A stretch of 7,927 nucleotides of DNA from Clostridiaceae bacterium. Lineage in GTDB: Bacteria; Bacillota; Clostridia; Saccharofermentanales; UBA5734. Positions 5,847-7,927 of this stretch are shown here, one piece after another. Position 1 is the stretch's first letter. Each line of letters opens with the position of its first letter. The position numbers and the translations under genes are program-made. Under the pieces are notes generated by a model. It searched no databases and was not told the DNA's origin. It saw only the letters and a list, made by a program, of their open reading frames with translations. Where the stretch lies: positions 1-7,927 of the forward strand of contig JAAYKS010000125.1 of the NCBI GenBank assembly GCA_012522285.1. The letters are read 5' to 3'.

Positions 5847-6716
5847 ATGAGCGGAGAAGAGCTGACGCCGGAAAAGTACCTCGAGTGGTTCGATGCGCTG
5901 CAAAGTGGATTGCTGGTGGGCGATATCGCGGGTTCGTCCTATCTGGCGATCACACCGTCATTTATCCGGCAATACAGCGGCATACCAAGGCCTGCAGACA
6001 GCAACTGGCTGGTTCGTTATGTCCATATCAATGCATGCAATTCTTTCCATCCCACTCTGGTCGATGCTTTCCTCGAATCTGGCGCGGTTGTGTACTCCGG
6101 GTACGACAACTTGGTCCGGTGGACGTTTGGCGCAGAGTCGACCATCCAGTTTTTTGATCATCTATCCAAAGTGATGGATGTACAGCAGGCCTGGCAGGCG
6201 GTGGAACCCAAAGAAGATCCCGAATTTCCTCCTTGTGCTTTTGTCTATGCCGGGGATCCGGAAGCCCGCTATTTCTATCGGTCCTTCTTTGCGCTGAGCG
6301 GAACCAACATGGAAACGCCCGCATATGGTTGGCTGGTTACCTACAATCACTGGGATGGCGGACCCGGATTTTATTGGTCCATGTCTGCTTTGGATCCGAG
6401 CAGCAAATTTCCAACCGGTAAGCTGATACTGGAAGTACGAGACAGCCGTATCGGTGAGCATAGTGCGACCGACGACCGTGTGAGTATCCATTTCGACGAG
6501 TTGTCAACCGGCACAAGGTGGACCTGCAGTAAGGAACAGGCCGATGCAGGCAAACCGTGTACTGGAGCGATCACCATACACGAGTGTGATGACATCCACG
6601 GCAGTCGGATCTCTGGCTCGTTCTCCGCACAGCTTGTCGACGTCCACCAAACCGATCCTCCTTATATCACGAAAACGATTAACGGCACCTTCATAGCAAT
6701 CCGAAGCAAGGGGTGA
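5847..6716 (+). CDS. Caspase-like (clan CD-type) domain and C-terminal beta domain, second half of a frame-split gene
   Basis: The first ATG of this frame (5847) has no ribosome site, but the frame is open and protein-like from about 5742. It reads ALIGNTGPATIIELNTHGG before the ATG, so independent translation from 5847 would lose the key histidine. The His is in NTHGG (codon 5802-5804) and the Cys in VHINACNS (codon 6036-6038, residue 64 from the ATG). Both sit at strand ends, followed by LVDAFLESGAVVYSGYD, the pattern of caspase-fold peptidases (clan CD: gingipain, CHAT and caspase relatives). The last 140 residues or so are beta-rich (TGKLILEVRDSRIG, RISGSFSAQLVD, TINGTFIAI) and contain paired cysteines. 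I infer an extracellular His/Cys peptidase or an inactive relative; the assignment rests on pattern only. Joined to the upstream frame it gives about 560 residues. Confidence 0.65.
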   Translation: MSGEELTPEKYLEWFDALQSGLLVGDIAGSSYLAITPSFIRQYSGIPRPADSNWLVRYVHINACNSFHPTLVDAFLESGAVVYSGYDNLVRWTFGAESTIQFFDHLSKVMDVQQAWQAVEPKEDPEFPPCAFVYAGDPEARYFYRSFFALSGTNMETPAYGWLVTYNHWDGGPGFYWSMSALDPSSKFPTGKLILEVRDSRIGEHSATDDRVSIHFDELSTGTRWTCSKEQADAGKPCTGAITIHECDDIHGSRISGSFSAQLVDVHQTDPPYITKTINGTFIAIRSKG

Positions 6717-6910
6717 AGTCCCGCGCCATCTACCGGGCAGCCAATAGATGAGCTTTCAGGATGTCCTCTCCTAATGTAAGATTGACATGAGTCATCGTTT
6801 GGTTTTCTTCGGTATATTGCTTTCTCCATAACCATTTATATCGAAAGTGAGCTGATGTCTCATTTGTCAAACCACACGCTGTTTTCAAACTCGATCAAGG
6901 AGGGATCATC
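6717..6910. other. Spacer between the caspase-like and reductase genes
   Basis: This 194-bp gap contains the second copy of the 18-bp repeat at its left end. It has no gene and no clear terminator. A perfect TTGACA lies at 6782-6787, but the nearest -10-like sequence (TATATT, 6813-6818) is 25 bases away, too far for a normal promoter, so the reductase promoter remains unassigned. Confidence 0.5.
6725..6742 (+). repeat. 18-bp direct repeat, copy 2 (possible remnant of a beta-propeller gene 3' end)
   Basis: This is an exact copy of 4673-4690. Read in the same frame as in the propeller gene it gives AIYRAANR and then TGA (6749-6751). The bases after that stop (GCTTTCAG, 6752-6759) nearly match those after the real propeller stop (GCTTCAG, 4841-4847). 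This suggests a decayed 3' fragment with about 150 bp missing between repeat and stop. Confidence 0.5.
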
Positions 6911-7759
6911 ATGCAGAAAAGGCCGTATGGACGTAATAAGGAACTGCTGACAATGATCGGTTTTGCCGGAATCATTGTTATGAATGAAGACCAGAATGAT
7001 GCCAACGACTATGTTGCGGAAGCAATTGATCAGGGTATCAACTATTTTGATGTGGCACCTTCCTATGGGAATGCGGAAGAAAAGCTGGGACACGCGCTGG
7101 TCGGGAAACGAAACGATATTTTCCTGGCATGCAAGACGGAAAAAAGAACTGCAAAGGAAGCTGCCGAGTCGCTGGAAAACTCGCTGCGCCTGCTGCAGAC
7201 AGACCATTTTGATCTCTTTCAGCTCCATGCGATGACCACCCCGGAAGATGTGGAAACCGCGATGGGTCCCAATGGGGCAATGGAAACGGTACTCAAGGCG
7301 AAGGAAGCCGGCAAAATCCGTTATATTGGTTTTTCAGCCCATTCAGACGAAGCAGCAGTTGCTTTACTTGATCAGTTTGCCTTTGATTCCGTGTTGTTCC
7401 CGCTCAACTGGGGAGCCTATCTGAAGAAAGGGTTTGGCAAGCCGACGATAACCAAAGCACAGGAAAAAGGTGCTTCCATTCTGGCTTTGAAGGCGCTGGC
7501 TCGCTGTGCCTGGCCGGATGATCTGCCTAAGGAAGAAAGGCCATATCAAAAAAGCTGGTATCAGCCGATTGAGGACCCGGAAATGGCGGATCTGGCGCTG
7601 CGGTTTACACTTTCCCTGCCGATAACGGCAGCCGTAACACCCGGCGATATCAGACTTTTCCGTCTGGCTATGAAACTGGCTCCCCATTTCGCGCCGATTA
7701 CGCCTGAGGAAATTGAAAAACTGAAAACACTCGATCCTGATCTGAAGACAATCTTCTGA
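6911..7759 (+). CDS. Aldo/keto reductase
   Basis: A 282-residue cytoplasmic NAD(P)H-dependent oxidoreductase of the aldo/keto reductase (TIM-barrel) superfamily. The start is firm: AAGGAGG at 6897-6903 lies seven bases before the ATG. The catalytic tetrad is complete: Asp47 in NYFDVAPSYG, Tyr52 in the same motif, Lys75 in LACKTEK, and His106 in DLFQLHAMT. Further family features are EEKLGHAL (56-63), KAKEAGKIRYIGFSAHS (129-145), and late-barrel segments ILALKAL (190-196) and SLPITAAVTPGD (235-246). The length is short for the superfamily. It lacks the C-terminal cysteine-rich 4Fe-4S segment of longer clostridial relatives and ends soon after EEIEKLKTLDPDLKTIF. The substrate cannot be told from sequence. 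It is followed by its own terminator and looks like a single-gene unit. Confidence 0.95.
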   Translation: MQKRPYGRNKELLTMIGFAGIIVMNEDQNDANDYVAEAIDQGINYFDVAPSYGNAEEKLGHALVGKRNDIFLACKTEKRTAKEAAESLENSLRLLQTDHFDLFQLHAMTTPEDVETAMGPNGAMETVLKAKEAGKIRYIGFSAHSDEAAVALLDQFAFDSVLFPLNWGAYLKKGFGKPTITKAQEKGASILALKALARCAWPDDLPKEERPYQKSWYQPIEDPEMADLALRFTLSLPITAAVTPGDIRLFRLAMKLAPHFAPITPEEIEKLKTLDPDLKTIF

Positions 7760-7802
7760 TCTATTTGTTTCCATGGCCACATCAGTGCCGCAAAAATGGT
7801 TT

Positions 7803-7831
7803 AGGCCGCTTCGCAAGAGACGGCCTTTTCT
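7803..7831 (+). terminator. Intrinsic terminator of the reductase gene
   Basis: AGGCCG (7803-7808) pairs perfectly with CGGCCT (7821-7826), with a further CTT/AAG pairing inside (7809-7811 with 7815-7817) after a three-base bulge. A T-rich tail TTTCT (7827-7831) follows directly. It lies 44 bases after the reductase stop. Confidence 0.8.
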
Positions 7832-7927
7832 GTCCAGTAGCTTTTCCGCCGGGGTTTGGGATATCATCAACTACCCATGGCGTATACTGATTCCATATCC
7901 ATTCCCAGGTGTTTGTGAGGTGCTAGC

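Noticed and set aside
6782..6787. Perfect TTGACA upstream of the reductase gene
   Set aside because: The nearest -10-like sequence is 25 bases away, too far for a standard promoter.
7785..7922. Minus-strand open frame of 46 codons with a Trp-rich stretch (WEWIWNQYTPW)
   Set aside because: It has no start codon, is bounded by stops on both sides and runs across the reductase terminator, so it is probably chance.

Overview
The window most likely comes from a bacterium of the Bacillota (Clostridia-like). Strong purine-rich Shine-Dalgarno sites precede the genes, base composition is moderate by eye, and the GNAT, COG4880-type beta-propeller lipoprotein and short aldo/keto reductase families are common there. 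This placement is an inference; an Anaerolineae-type Chloroflexota is a reasonable alternative. The sequence has the look of a chromosomal segment: no integrase, transposase, phage gene, tRNA, rRNA or CRISPR array was recognised.

Layout. At the left edge (1-207, minus strand) is the N-terminal part of a GNAT-type acetyltransferase. A divergent intergenic region (208-604) holds an extended -10 promoter and a long leader for a secreted subtilisin-family (S8) protease (605-2410). A 354-bp gap follows with several hairpins, a G-run stem that may be a terminator, and a candidate promoter. Next is a beta-propeller lipoprotein (GTG start at 2765, to 4840). After 191 bp comes a second exported protein, split by a frame change into two reading frames (5032-5760 and 5847-6716). 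Read together they form one protein of about 560 residues with a caspase-like (clan CD) His/Cys signature and a beta-rich C-terminus. The last gene (6911-7759) is a cytoplasmic aldo/keto reductase, followed by a convincing intrinsic terminator (7803-7831). The final 96 bp hold no gene I can support.

How the parts relate. Three consecutive same-strand genes encode exported proteins: a subtilase, a lipid-anchored beta-propeller and a putative caspase-fold protein. The gaps are large (354 and 191 bp) and carry hairpins, so they look like separately expressed neighbours rather than a tight operon. A joint role at the cell surface is possible but unproven. The flanking GNAT and reductase genes look unrelated to them.

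The points most worth a second look are the frame-split caspase-like gene, the possible loss of a segment at its break, and an exact 18-bp repeat. The repeat links the 3' end of the beta-propeller gene with the spacer after the caspase-like gene and suggests a decayed fragment of a second propeller gene.
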